NCBI GenBank assembly: GCA_965240325.2
Contig: OZ251236.1
Coordinates: forward strand, 496,001-560,000
Source of the DNA: Rebecca billardiae RCC1528
Lineage: Eukaryota > Haptophyta
DNA length: 64,000 nucleotides
Direction: 5' to 3'
Made by a program: the position numbers and the translations under genes. The notes under the pieces are model-generated. The model was not told where the DNA came from, ran no database searches, and saw only the letters and a program-made list of their open reading frames with translations. Positions 42,801 through 54,800 of this stretch are shown one piece after another. Position 1 is the stretch's first letter. Every line of letters begins with the position of its first letter.

Positions 42801-45800
42801 GACAGCCTGAGCCGCTGGTCTGGGCATGCGGAGATGGACGTCGGGCCGACGATCCTCGCGACTGGTGTCAAGCAGCCTCCCGCGCATGCGACAGCAGGCT
42901 CCAGAGGGATGCGCTGCTCGGTGGCGGTCGCGCACAGCTCGTCGGGGCATGGGATGGCCGAGAGGCGTGGCCGCAGCACATCGCCGCGAAGCCCAAGCTC
43001 ATCGCCCGGCGCGACCGTCGTCTGCGAGTTGAGCTGCGCAACCAGTGTGCTGTCGTCCTCCCAGTAGCAGCCGGGCGCGCTCGACGCGCCGCCCTGAATG
43101 CGCGCGACCGTTGCGTCGTCGAGCACGACGGCGCATGGCCGCACGCCCGACATGCCCGCACGGTCGGTTGGCTGCTCGTCGAGCTGGAAGATGAGAGTGG
43201 TTGCCTCGGCGCCGAAGACGACGCTGAGAAGCGCGGGCGCGTGCAGGCCCTCCAGGTAGCTGAACGTCGTATTGGGAGCGCTCGCCGGTGAAGGCGCACC
43301 ATACTGCTGACCGTTGAGCGCGACGGTGACGACTGCGCTCGACTTGGGCGCGCCAAACGGCGAAAGCACCACGATTGCATCGTCGGACACGCGCACGGGT
43401 GGCGGCGCCGGCACGGCTCCGAAGCGCACGCGCAGCGCGGTGCTCGCGTCTGACGCATTGTGCGTACGGTTGGTTGCATTGAGCAGGCCGCCAAAGCCAC
43501 CGCCCGAAACCGTGACCGCGTTACCGCCGCGTGGGTCGCCCTTGTTAGGCGAAATCCACTGCACGCGCGGCGGCGCGTAGTACACAAACTGCAGGCCGGC
43601 GTTCGTCGTCATTCCGGAGACGCCCCCCACCGAGAGCTCGATGCTGTGGACGCCCTCGCTCGAGGCTGCTGGCAGGGCGCACGCTGCACGCACTGTGCTG
43701 GAGCCGGCCGAGCTGAGCAACAGGCTCGCGGGCGCTGCGCACGCGCCATCAAGCACGCAGCAAAGCCCATCCGAAGCGAGCGCACCGCCGAAACCCGCAC
43801 CACTAAGCGTGATGCGCGTGCCGCCGCCCACAGGCCCGCCGGCTGGATCAACACCGTCCAAGCGCACGCTGCCAATGTCGTACAGGTACATGCGTGCTCG
43901 CTGAAACACATCGAAGACGAGGTCGCGCCCGTCGCCGTTGAGGCTGAGCTGCACGTGGTACGAAGCGCCCGACACCGCTTCCTCCGGCTGGATCTGGAGA
44001 CACTCCGCCGTGCTGCTGTCCACGATCGTCGCCGGCCGAGCAAACGGCTCGGCGCCCGGACCGCCGTCACTGCGCGTGTAGAAGCACCGGGCTACGCCAA
44101 CGCCGAGATCGACGAAGCCCGCGCCCGTCAGTGTCACCGGCGTAGCGCTCGTGGCGGGCAGCGCAGATGGCTTGCACTCGCTCACCTCCGCCGTGTACAG
44201 GACGAGGGTCGCTGCCACGGGCGCAAATGTGACGTTATTGGCGGAGACCTCAACGCTGACCGTGTACGCGCCCACGCCGCTTGGAAGGCGCAGCAGCGGC
44301 AGCGCACAGCGCACATCGGCACCCGACTCGAGCACCGCCGGCACGACGGCCACGCCGCCAAAGCGGCACGACACGCCGCCATGATCGGCAAAGCCTGCGC
44401 CACGCACGAGCAACTCGCGGCCCTCGAGGCCCTCTGGCACGCCCGCAGGCTCAACTGCCGAGGGCGTGGCTGCTGCCGCGTCGTACCACACGAAGGTGCC
44501 TGTCGCAGGCAGCACCTCGCCGCCTGCGCGCAGCTCGACCACCACGGCCGATGCAACCAGCGGTGGTACGAGCTGCTCGCACACGACCGCGCTCGCCGTG
44601 ATGGCCGCCACGCCCACCTCGAGAATCGGCGCGCCGGTCGCATTGGGGTAGAAAACGCACGAAAGCGCCGCGCGCCGCGAGCCGAGGTGCCCGAGAAAGG
44701 AGCCGTGGAGGGTCACGTTCGTGGGCGTTTCGATAGCCGCACCGGTGGGGCTCGCGCCGCGCAGCGTGCTCTCCGACTCGAAGAAGGGCGATGGGGGCGT
44801 CGGCGGTGGTACGGGCGAGACCAGCGGCGGTGGCGACGAGCTCGGGGGCGGCGCCGGTGTCGTCGGCTGCGGGGAGTCGCAGCTGCCGTCGTCGATCGTC
44901 GCACTGGAGTCAAAGTTGGTCGCGTCCAGCCGGACGCAGCCCGGGAACACTTGCACAGGAAATGCGGCCACGTCGACCCCGAGAACGACAGAGAGCTGAG
45001 CAAGCGAGTAGCCGTTCAAATTGGCAACCACATCGATGCCCGCACCTGGGTCTGCGTGCTGGTACACCTCGACCAAGAGCACCGCAGAGCCGGCTGCGAG
45101 GCTGACGAGGCGCATTTGGTCCGAAGGGACGCCGGTGAGCAGCTCGATACCGGCAAAGATCTCGGCAATGACCGCGGGCGTAAGCTCGGACAAGTCACCG
45201 CTGACCTGCAACGAAAGGAGCGTGCGTGTGCCGGGCAACGGCGAAGGCGATGGTGACGGCGGAGGAGGCGACTTCATTGGTGGAACCGGTGGCACTTGGC
45301 TCGGCGGTGGCGACGGCGGCACTCGGCGCGGTGGTGGAGTTGTTGGTGGGCTCGACGGTGGGCTCAGCGGCGTGCTCGGTGGTGGTAGGCTCGGCGGTGG
45401 CGACGATGGCGGTAGGTCCGACGGCGGGGTCGGTGGTGGGCTCGGCGTTGGCGAAGGCGGCGGTGAAGGCGGCGGCGGGCTCGGCGGTAGCGAAGGCGGC
45501 GGCGAGGGCGGTGGCGAAGGTGGCAGCGGCGAGGGCGGTGGACTCGGAGGCGGCAGGCTCGGCGGCGGGCTCGGCGGCGGCGGGCTCGGAGGTGGCGACG
45601 GCGGCGGCGGCGATGGCGGAGGCGACGGCGGTGGTGATGACGGTGGCGGTGACGGTGGCGGATGCGGCGGCACGCTCGGCGGTGGCGACGGTGGTGGCGA
45701 CGGTGGTAGTGGCGATGGTGGCGGCGACGGCGGCGGTGACGGCGGTGGGCTCGGTGGCGATGACGGCGGAGGCGGCGGGCTCGGCGGCGGGCTCGGCGGC

Positions 45801-48800
45801 GGGCTCGGCGGGGGGCTCGGCGGCGGGCTCGGCGGGGGCGACGGTGGCTTGGGGCTCGGCGGCGGGCTCGGCGGTGGCGAAGGCGGCGGCGAGGGCGGTG
45901 ACGAAGGTGGCGGAGGCGAGGGCGGTGGGCTCGGAGGCGGCAGGCTCGGCGGCGGGCTCGGTGGCGGCGGGCTCGGAGGTGACGACGGCGGCGGCGGCGA
46001 TGGCGGAGGCGACGGCGGTGGTGATGACGGTGGCGGTGACGGTGGCGGATGCGGCGGCAGGCTCGGCGGTGGCGACGGTGGTGGTGACGGTGGCGGTGGC
46101 GCTGGTGGCGGCGACGGCGGCGGTGACGGCGGTGGGCTCGGTGGCGATGACGGCGGAGGCGGCGGGCTCGGCGGCGGGCTCGGCGGCGGGCTCGGCGGGG
46201 CGCTCGGCGGTGGCGACGGTGGCTTTGGGCTCGGCGGCGGGCTCGGCGGTGGCGAAGGCGGCGGCAAAGGCGGTGGCGAAGGTGGCGGCGGCGACGGCGG
46301 TGGGCTCGGAGGCGGCAGGCTCGGCGGCGGGCTCGGTGGTGGCGGGCTCGGAGGTGGCGACAGCGGCGGCGGCGATGGCGGAGGCGACGGTGGTGGTGAT
46401 GACGGTGGCGGTGACGGTGGTGGATTTGGTGGCAGGCTCGGCGGTGGCGACGGTGGTGGTGACGGTGGTGGTGGCGCTGGTGGCGGCGACGGCGGCGGTG
46501 ACGGCGGTGGGCTCGGTGGCGATGACGGCGGAGGCGGCGGGCTCGGCGGCGGGCTCGGCGGCGGGCTCGGCGGGGGGCTCGGCGGTTGCGACGGTGGCTT
46601 GGGGCTCGGTGGCGGGCTCGGCGGTGGCGAAGGCGGCGGCGAGGGCGGTGACGAAGGTGGCGGCGGTGACGGCGGTGCGCTCGGAGGCGGCAGGCTCGGC
46701 GGCGGGCTCGGTGGCGGCGGGCTCGGAGGTGGCGACGGCGGCGGCGGCGATGGCGGAGGCGACGGCGGTGGTGATGACGGTGGCGGTGACGGTGGTGGAT
46801 TTGGTGGCAGGCTCGGCGGTGGCGACGGTGGTGGTGACGGTGGTGGTGGCGCTGGTGGCGGCGACGGCGGCGGGCTCTGCGGCGGGCTCGGCGGTGGCGA
46901 CGGTGGCATGGGGCTCGGCGGCGGGCTCCGCGGTGGCGAAGGCGGCGGCGAGGGCGGTGACGAAGGTGGCGGAGGCGAGGGCGGTGGGCTCGGAGGCGGC
47001 AGGCTCGGCGGCGGGCTCGGTGGCGGCGGGCTCGGAGGTGGCGACGGCGGCGGCGGCGATGGCGGAGGCGACGGCGGTGGTGATGACGGTGGCGGTGACG
47101 GTGGTGGATTTGGTGGCAGGCTCGGCGGTGGCGACGGTGGTGGTGACGGTGGTGGTGGCGCTGGTGGCGGCGACGGCGGCGGTGACGGCGGTGGGCTCGG
47201 TGGCGATGACGGCGGAGGCGGCGGGCTCGGCGGCGGGCTCGGCGGCGGGCTCGGCGGGGGGCTCGGCGGTGGCGACGGTGGCTTGGGGCTCGGCGGCGGG
47301 CTCGGCGGTGGCGAAGGCGGCGGCGAGGGCGGTGACGAAGGTGGCGGCGGCGACGGCGGTGGGCTCGGAGGCGGCAGGCTCGGCGGCGGGCTCGGTGGCG
47401 GCGGGCTCGGAGGTGGCGACGACGGCGGCGGCGATGGCGGAGGCGACGGCGGTGGTGATGACGGTGGCGGTGACGGTGGTGGATTTGGTGGCAGGCTCGG
47501 CGGTGGCGACGGTGGTGGTGACGGTGGTGGTGGCGCTGGTGGCGGCGACGGCGGCGGTGACGGCGGCGGGCTCGGTGGTGGCGGTGACGGCGGAGGCGGT
47601 GGGCTCGGCGGGGGGCTCGGCGGCGGGCTCGGCGGGGGGCTCGGCGGTGGCGACGGTGGCTTTGGGCTCGGCGGCGGGCTCGGCGGTGGCGAAGGCGGCA
47701 GCGGCGAGGGCGGTGGGCTCGGAGGCGGCAGGCTCGGCGGCGGGCTCGGTGGCGGCGGGCGCGGAGGTGGCGACGGCGGCGGCGGCGATGGCGGAGGCGA
47801 CGGCGGTGGTGGTGACGGTGGCGGTGACGGTGGCGGATGCGGCGGCAGGCTCGGCGGTGGCGACGGTGGTGGTGACGGTGGTGGTGGCGCTGGTGGCGGC
47901 GACGGCGGCGGTGACGGCGGCGGGCTCGGTGGCGACGACGGCGGAGGCGGCGGGCTCGGCGGTGGCGAAGGCGGCGGCGAAGGCGGTGGCGAAGGCGGCA
48001 GCGGCGAGGGCGGTGGACTCGGAGGCGGCAGGCTCGGCGGCGGGCTCGGTGGCGGCGGGCTCGGAGGTGGCGACGGCGGCGGCGGCGATGGCGGAGGCGA
48101 CGGCAGTGGTGATGACGGTGGCGGTGACGGTGGTGGATTTGGTGGCAGGCTCGGCGGTGGCGACGGTGGTGGTGACGGTGGTGGTGGCGCTGGTGGCGGC
48201 GACGGCGGCGGTGACGGCGGCGGGCTCGGTGGTGGCGGTGACGGCGGAGGCGGTGGGCTCGGCGGGGGGCTCGGCGGCGGGCTCGGCGGGGGGCTCGGCG
48301 GTTGTGACGGTGGCTTTGGGCTCGGCGGCGGGCTCGGCGGTGGCGAAGGCGGCGGCGAAGGCGGTGGCGAAGGTGGCCGCGGCGAGGGCGGTGGGCTCGG
48401 TGGCGGCGGGCTCGGAGGTGGCGACGGCGGCGGCGGCGATGGCGGAGGCGACGGCGGTGGTGATGACGGTGGCGGTGACGGTGGTGGATTTGGTGGCAGG
48501 CTCGGCGGTGGCGACGGTGGTGGTGACGGTGGTGGTGGCGCTGGTGGCGGCGATGGCGGCGGTGACGGCGGCGGGCTCGGTGGTGGCGGTGACGGCGGAG
48601 GCGGTGGGCTCGGCGGGGGGCTCGGCGGTGGGCTCGGCGGGGGGCTCGGCGGCGGCGACGGTGGCTTTGGGCTCGGCGGCGGGCTCGGCGGTGGCGAAGG
48701 TGGCGGCGAGGGCGGTGGCGAAGGTGGCGGCAGCGAGGGCGGTGGGCTCGGAGGTGGCAGGCTCGGTGGCGGGCTCGGTGGCGGCGGGCGCGGAGGTGGC

Positions 48801-51800
48801 GACGGCGGCGGCGGCGATGGCGGAGGCGACGGCGGTGGTGGTGACGGAGGGGGTGAAAGCGATCGCGTGATGGTGAGGTTGCTCACGCGATTGGGCTCGT
48901 TGGGTTGCGTCATGCCGCTCCGGCTGAGCCCGCCTAGGTACACCCTCACATCCGAGAATGCAGCGCGCACGCCGCCGTTCGCGTATGTGTGCTCGCAAGC
49001 TGTCGACGTGCTGTTTGCGCTGTCCGAAAGCTCGACACGAATGGTGGATAGGGAGAGAGTGGCTGTGATGTGAATCGGCATGCCCGGCGCGGGAATGTCA
49101 AAGACGCCGCAGCCGTCGTTGCTTGCGCCGGAGTGGTCCGTTCTCACGTAGAGGCCGTCAGTGAACCCAAAGGCGACGTACAGCACACGGTCGCCATATG
49201 AGCAGCAGCCGCCGCCGGTGACGGTGAGGTGGAGAACGTCGCGCCACCCGCCGTCGTAAACGTTTGCAAGCGGCTCGAGCGACAGGCGAACGGTGAATTC
49301 CTCCGGCACGTCGATCGTGGCGATGTGGTTGTTCAATCCAGGCTGGACGGGCCCCGCGAGCTCGAGCAGCACGCCCGGCGTCAACGGCTGCGCCGGAGGG
49401 TCGACGAGCTCGCACACGTAGCCGTACGTATTCGTGCACGGGTGATTTGTGGCCCACTGCGTGCCGCCGCGAAGGGGCGGGTCAATCAGCCGCACGCAAT
49501 CGCCGACATGAGTGTTACGGTCTGGATACCACTCCGTGTACGCGAGCGCCTCGCCACTCACTGCGAGATAGTCGTCAGTTGAGGTGATGTCGAAGACGCC
49601 TATCCACGGCTGGCTCATCGAGATCAAGTCCAGGTGGTAGTACCAGTACTGGAGCTCGATTGCGCTCAGTGGTACGGCCAGTCTGCCGACCAGGCCAGCT
49701 GCGATGCCCAGCGCGACGCAAGCCTCCTGCGCCTGCGGGTGGCAGTCGTGGGGCATCCGCCATCGGCGGGCGCGCGCACGCGTGGCAGGCGGCGAGGGGG
49801 GATGCATATGAGCGTGGACACTTCTCGCGTACGAGATTATGACGGGGATGCATGGTGGTGGGGGAGGCGCAAGTCGTCGTGTCCATCTCACAGAAGGGGG
49901 TGCGCACGCGCGCGCACACACCGCAGTCCCTGAAAGTGATGCAGAGAAGCCCATGAAGCACTTCTCGACGGCGCCACCTGTCCACACGACGTTGCCGGCA
50001 GTGCCCGGTGTGCACGCGGTGCCCACGGGCGTGGACGGCGGCGGTGGCGGCGCGCTGGCCGACAGCTCGCAGATGTACGCCGCCAGGATGCTGAGGCATC
50101 CCCCATCACCCCACGTGTCGCCAAACCAGAAGATCCCGTCGAAGTAGGCGCAGTCCTGGTTGCCGCCGGAGTTGTTCGGCTGCCCAGTCCGCCATGGGTA
50201 GAAGCCGGCCAGCTTGGAGTCGCTGCCGCGCACAAACACGTTCTCCGCCTGCGAGTCGCTCGGCGCGACCCACGCGTTAGCCACACCCGTCAAGTTGAGG
50301 TGGTACAGCAAGTACTGCACCTCGCGCTCGCTGCCGGGCAGAAAGAGATGGCCCGACAGCCCGGCTGACGCGTTGCCCAACGCAGCACAGCCTGCAGCCG
50401 CCTGCGCGTGCGTCGCGCTGGTCTTGAAGCCAACGAAGCACTTGTCCACGGCGCCGCCCGTCCACACGGCAGCCCCCATGTCGCCAACGGAGCACGCGCG
50501 GCCCAGCGCAGTCGGCGATGGCGGCGGTGGTGGAGCGACGAGCTCGCACACGTAGCTGGACACCAGCGCGCACACATGATGCGTGTAAATGCCGTCGGAC
50601 GTGCGCATCTGCACGCAGTACGGCGTGCCAGACGCATCTGGATACCCGTTTTGGCGCGGGCCGGCCAGCCAGTTGTGCAGTCCCACTGGCTGACCATCGG
50701 CGCGCGCCCACTCGCCCCACGTAGACACAATGGGAGCTCCTTCCGTCTGGTCCTTCATGCCGATCCATGGGCCGTCGGCTGCCGCCATGCCGAGTGAGCT
50801 CGTGTTGAGCTGCGTGAGCGCGAACGCAATCTCGCCGACGCTCAGCGGCGTCAGAAGTCGTCCGATGTACGCGCCCTCCGTCGCAGTCCCCAGCGACTCG
50901 CACGCAGCTTGCGCCTGCGCGCGCGCGCGGGCGCAGCAGGCAGACGACGAGCGCGCGCGCGGCGCAACACGCCGAGGCGGGGCACGGAGCGCAGGGCGGT
51001 GAGCGCAGCGCAGGCGAGGAGCATTCGCAGGCATGCGTGCGCGCGTACCGCCGCCCACGTGGTCGTCAGATTCGAGGTGAAGCCCATGATGCACTTGTCG
51101 ACCACGCCTGAGGTCCAAATGGCGTTGCCAGCGTCGCCCTGCCAGCACGGCGGCACGAACTGGCCCGCCACTGCTGCGCTTGGCGCCGGGGGCGAGTGTG
51201 GCGGGCTCGGCGGCGGGCTCGGCGGTGGCGAAGGCGGCGGCGAGGGCGGTGGCGACGGTGGCGGCGGCGGGGCCGGTGGGCTCGGAGGTGGCAGGCTCGG
51301 CGGCGGGCTCGGTGGCGGCGGGCGCGGAGGTGGCGACGGCGGACGCGGCGGGCTCGGCGGCGGGCGCGGCGGTGGGCTCGGCGGGGGGCTCGGCGGTGAG
51401 CTCGGCGGGGGGCTCGGCGGAGGGGGTGAAAGCGATCGCGTGATGGTGAGGTTGCTCACGCGATTGGGCTCGTTGGGTTGCGTCATGCCGCTCCGGCTGA
51501 GCCCGCCTAGGTACACCCTCACATCCGAGAATGCAGCGCGCACGCCGCCGTTCGCGTATGTGTGCTCGCAAGCTGTCGACGTGCTGTTTGCGCTGTCCGA
51601 AAGCTCGACACGAATGGTGGATAGGGAGAGAGTGGCTGTGATGTGAATCGGCATGCCCGGCGCGGGAATGTCAAAGACGCCGCAGCCGTCGTCGCTTGCG
51701 CCGGAGTGGTCCGTTCTCACGTAGAGGCCGTCAGTGAACCCAAAGGCGACGTACAGCACACGGTCGCCATATGAGCAGCAGCCGCCGCCGGTGACGGTGA

Positions 51801-54800
51801 GGTGGAGAACGTCGCGCCACCCGCCGTCGTAAACGTTTGCAAGCGGCTCGAGCGACAGGCGAACGGTGAATTCCTCCGGCACGTCGATCGTGGCGATGTG
51901 GTTGTTCAATCCAGGCTGGACCGGCCCCGCGAGCTCGAGCAGCACGCCCGGCGTCAACGGCTGCGCCGGAGGGTCGACGAGCTCGCACACGTAGCCGTAC
52001 GTATTCGTGCACGGGTGATTTGTGGCCCACTGCGTGCCGCCGCGACGGGGCGGGTCAATCAGCCGCACGCAATCGCCGACATGAGTGTTACGGTTTGGAT
52101 ACCACTCCGTGTACGCGAGCGCCTCGCCACTCACTGCGAGATAGTCGTCAGTTGAGGTGATGTCGAAGACGCCTATCCACGGCTGGCTCATCGAGATCAA
52201 GTCCAGGTGGTAGTACCAGTACTGGAGCTCGATTGCGCTCAGTGGTACGGCCAGTCTGCCGACCAGGCCAGCTGCGATGCCCAGCGCGACGCAAGCCTCC
52301 TGCGCCTGCGGGTGGCAGTCGTGGGGCATCCGCCATCGGCGGGCGCGCGCACGCGTGGCAGGCGGCGAGGGGGGATGCATATGAGCGTGGACACTTCTCG
52401 CGTACGAGATTATGACGGGGATGCATGGTGGTGGGGGAGGCGCAAGTCGTCGTGTCCATCTCACAGAAGGGGGTGCGCACGCGCGCACACCGCAGTCCCT
52501 GAAAGTGATGCAGAGAAGCCCATGAAGCACTTCTCGACGGCGCCACCTGTCCACACGACGTTGCCGGCGGTGCCCGATGTGCACGCGGCGCCCACGGGCG
52601 TGGACGGCGGCGGTGGCGGCGCGCTGGCCGACAGCTCGCAGATGTACGCCGGCACGATGTTGAGGCATGGCCAATCACCCCACGTGTCGCCATACCAGAA
52701 GATCCCGTCGAAGCTGGCGCAGTCCTGGTTGCCTTGAAGGTTGTTCGGCTGCTCAATCCGCCACGGGTAGAAGCCGGCCAGCTTGGAGTCGCTGCCGCGC
52801 ACAAACACGTTCTCCGTCTGCGAGTCGCTCGGCGCGACCCACGCGTCAGCCACACCCGTCAAGTTGAGGTGGTACAGCAAGTACTGCACCTCGCGCTCGC
52901 TGCCGGGCAGAAAGAGATGGCCCGACAGCCCGGCTGACTCGTTGCCCAACGCAGCACAGCCTGCAGCCGCCTGCGCGTGCGTCGCGCTGGTCTTGAAGCC
53001 GACGAAGCACTTGTCCACGGCGCCGCCCGTCCACACGGCAGCCCCCATGTCGCCAACGGAGCACGCGCGGCCCAGCGCAGTCGGCGGTGGCGGCGGTGGT
53101 GGAGCGACGAGCTCGCACACGTAGCTGGACACCAGCGCGCACGCATGATGCGTGTAAATGCCGTCGGACGTGCGCATCTGCACGCAGTACGGCGTGCCAG
53201 ACGCATCTGGAAACCCGTTCTGGCGCGGGCCGGCCAGCCAGTTGTGCAGTCCCACTGGCTGACCATCGGCGCGCGCCCACTCGCCAAGCGTAAGCGCCGT
53301 GGGAGCTCCTTCCGTCTGGTCCTTCATGCCGATCCATGGGCCGTCGGCTGCCGCCATGCCGAGTGAGCTCGTGTTGAGCTGCGTGAGCGCGAACGCAATC
53401 TCGCCGACGCTCAGCGGCGTCAGAAGTCGTCCGATGTACGCGCCCTCCGTCGCAGTCCCCAGCGACTCGCACGCAGCTTGCGCCTGCGCGCGCGCGCGGG
53501 CGCAGCAGGCAGACGACGAGCGCGCGCGCGGCGCAACACGCCGAGGCGGGGCACGGAGCGCAGGGCGGTGAGCGCAGCGCAGGCGAGGAGCGTTCGCAGG
53601 CATGCGTGCGCGCGTACCGCCGCCCACGTGGTCGTCAGATTCGAGGTGAAGCCCATGATGCACTTGTCGACCACGCCTGAGGTCCAAATGGCGTTGCCAG
53701 CGTCGCCCTGCCAGCACGGCGGCACGAACTGGCCCGCCACTGCTGCGCTTGGCGCCGGGGGCGAGTGTGGCGGGCTCGGCGGCGGGCTCGGCGGTGGCGA
53801 AGGCGGCGGCGAGGGCGGTGGCGACGGTGGCGGCGGCGGGGCCGGTGGGCTCGGAGGTGGCAGGCTCGGCGGCGGGCTCGGTGGCGGCGGGCGCGGAGGT
53901 GGCGACGGCGGACGCGGCGGGCTCGGCGGCGGGCGCGGCGGTGGGCTCGGCGGGGGGCTCGGCGGTGAGCTCGGCGGGGGGCTCGGCGGAGGGGGTGAAA
54001 GCGATCGCGTGATGGTGAGGTTGCTCACGCGATTGGGCTCGTTGGGTTGCGTCATGCCGCTCCGGCTGAGCCCGCCTAGGTACACCCTCACATCCGAGAA
54101 TGCAGCGCGCACGCCGCCGTTCGCGTATGTGTGCTCGCAAGCTGTCGACGTGCTGTTTGCGCTGTCCGAAAGCTCGACACGAATGGTGGATAGGGAGAGA
54201 GTGGCTGTGATGTGAATCGGCATGCCCGGCGCGGGAATGTCAAAGACGCCGCAGCCGTCGTCGCTTGCGCCGGAGTGGTCCGTTCTCACGTAGAGGCCGT
54301 CAGTGAACCCAAAGGCGACGTACAGCACACGGTCGCCATATGAGCAGCAGCCGCCGCCGGTGACGGTGAGGTGGAGAACGTCGCGCCACCCGCCGTCGTA
54401 AACGTTTGCAAGCGGCTCGAGCGACAGGCGAACGGTGAATTCCTCCGGCACGTCGATCGTGGCGATGTGGTTGTTCAATCCAGGCTGGACCGGCCCCGCG
54501 AGCTCGAGCAGCACGCCCGGCGTCAACGGCTGCGCCGGAGGGTCGACGAGCTCGCACACGTAGCCGTACGTATTCGTGCACGGGTGATTTGTGGCCCACT
54601 GCGTGCCGCCGCGACGGGGCGGGTCAATCAGCCGCACGCAATCGCCGACATGAGTGTTACGGTTTGGATACCACTCCGTGTACGCGAGCGCCTCGCCACT
54701 CACTGCGAGATAGTCGTCAGTTGAGGTGATGTCGAAGACGCCTATCCACGGCTGGCTCATCGAGATCAAGTCCAGGTGGTAGTACCAGTACTGGAGCTCG

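Noticed and set aside
45021-49073. 1350-codon Gly/Asp-rich open frame on the plus strand, plus Ala/Val/Thr frames of over 1200 codons on both strands
   Set aside because: All are shadows of the Pro/Ser minisatellite; the minus-strand SPPP frame is continuous with recognisable domains on both sides.
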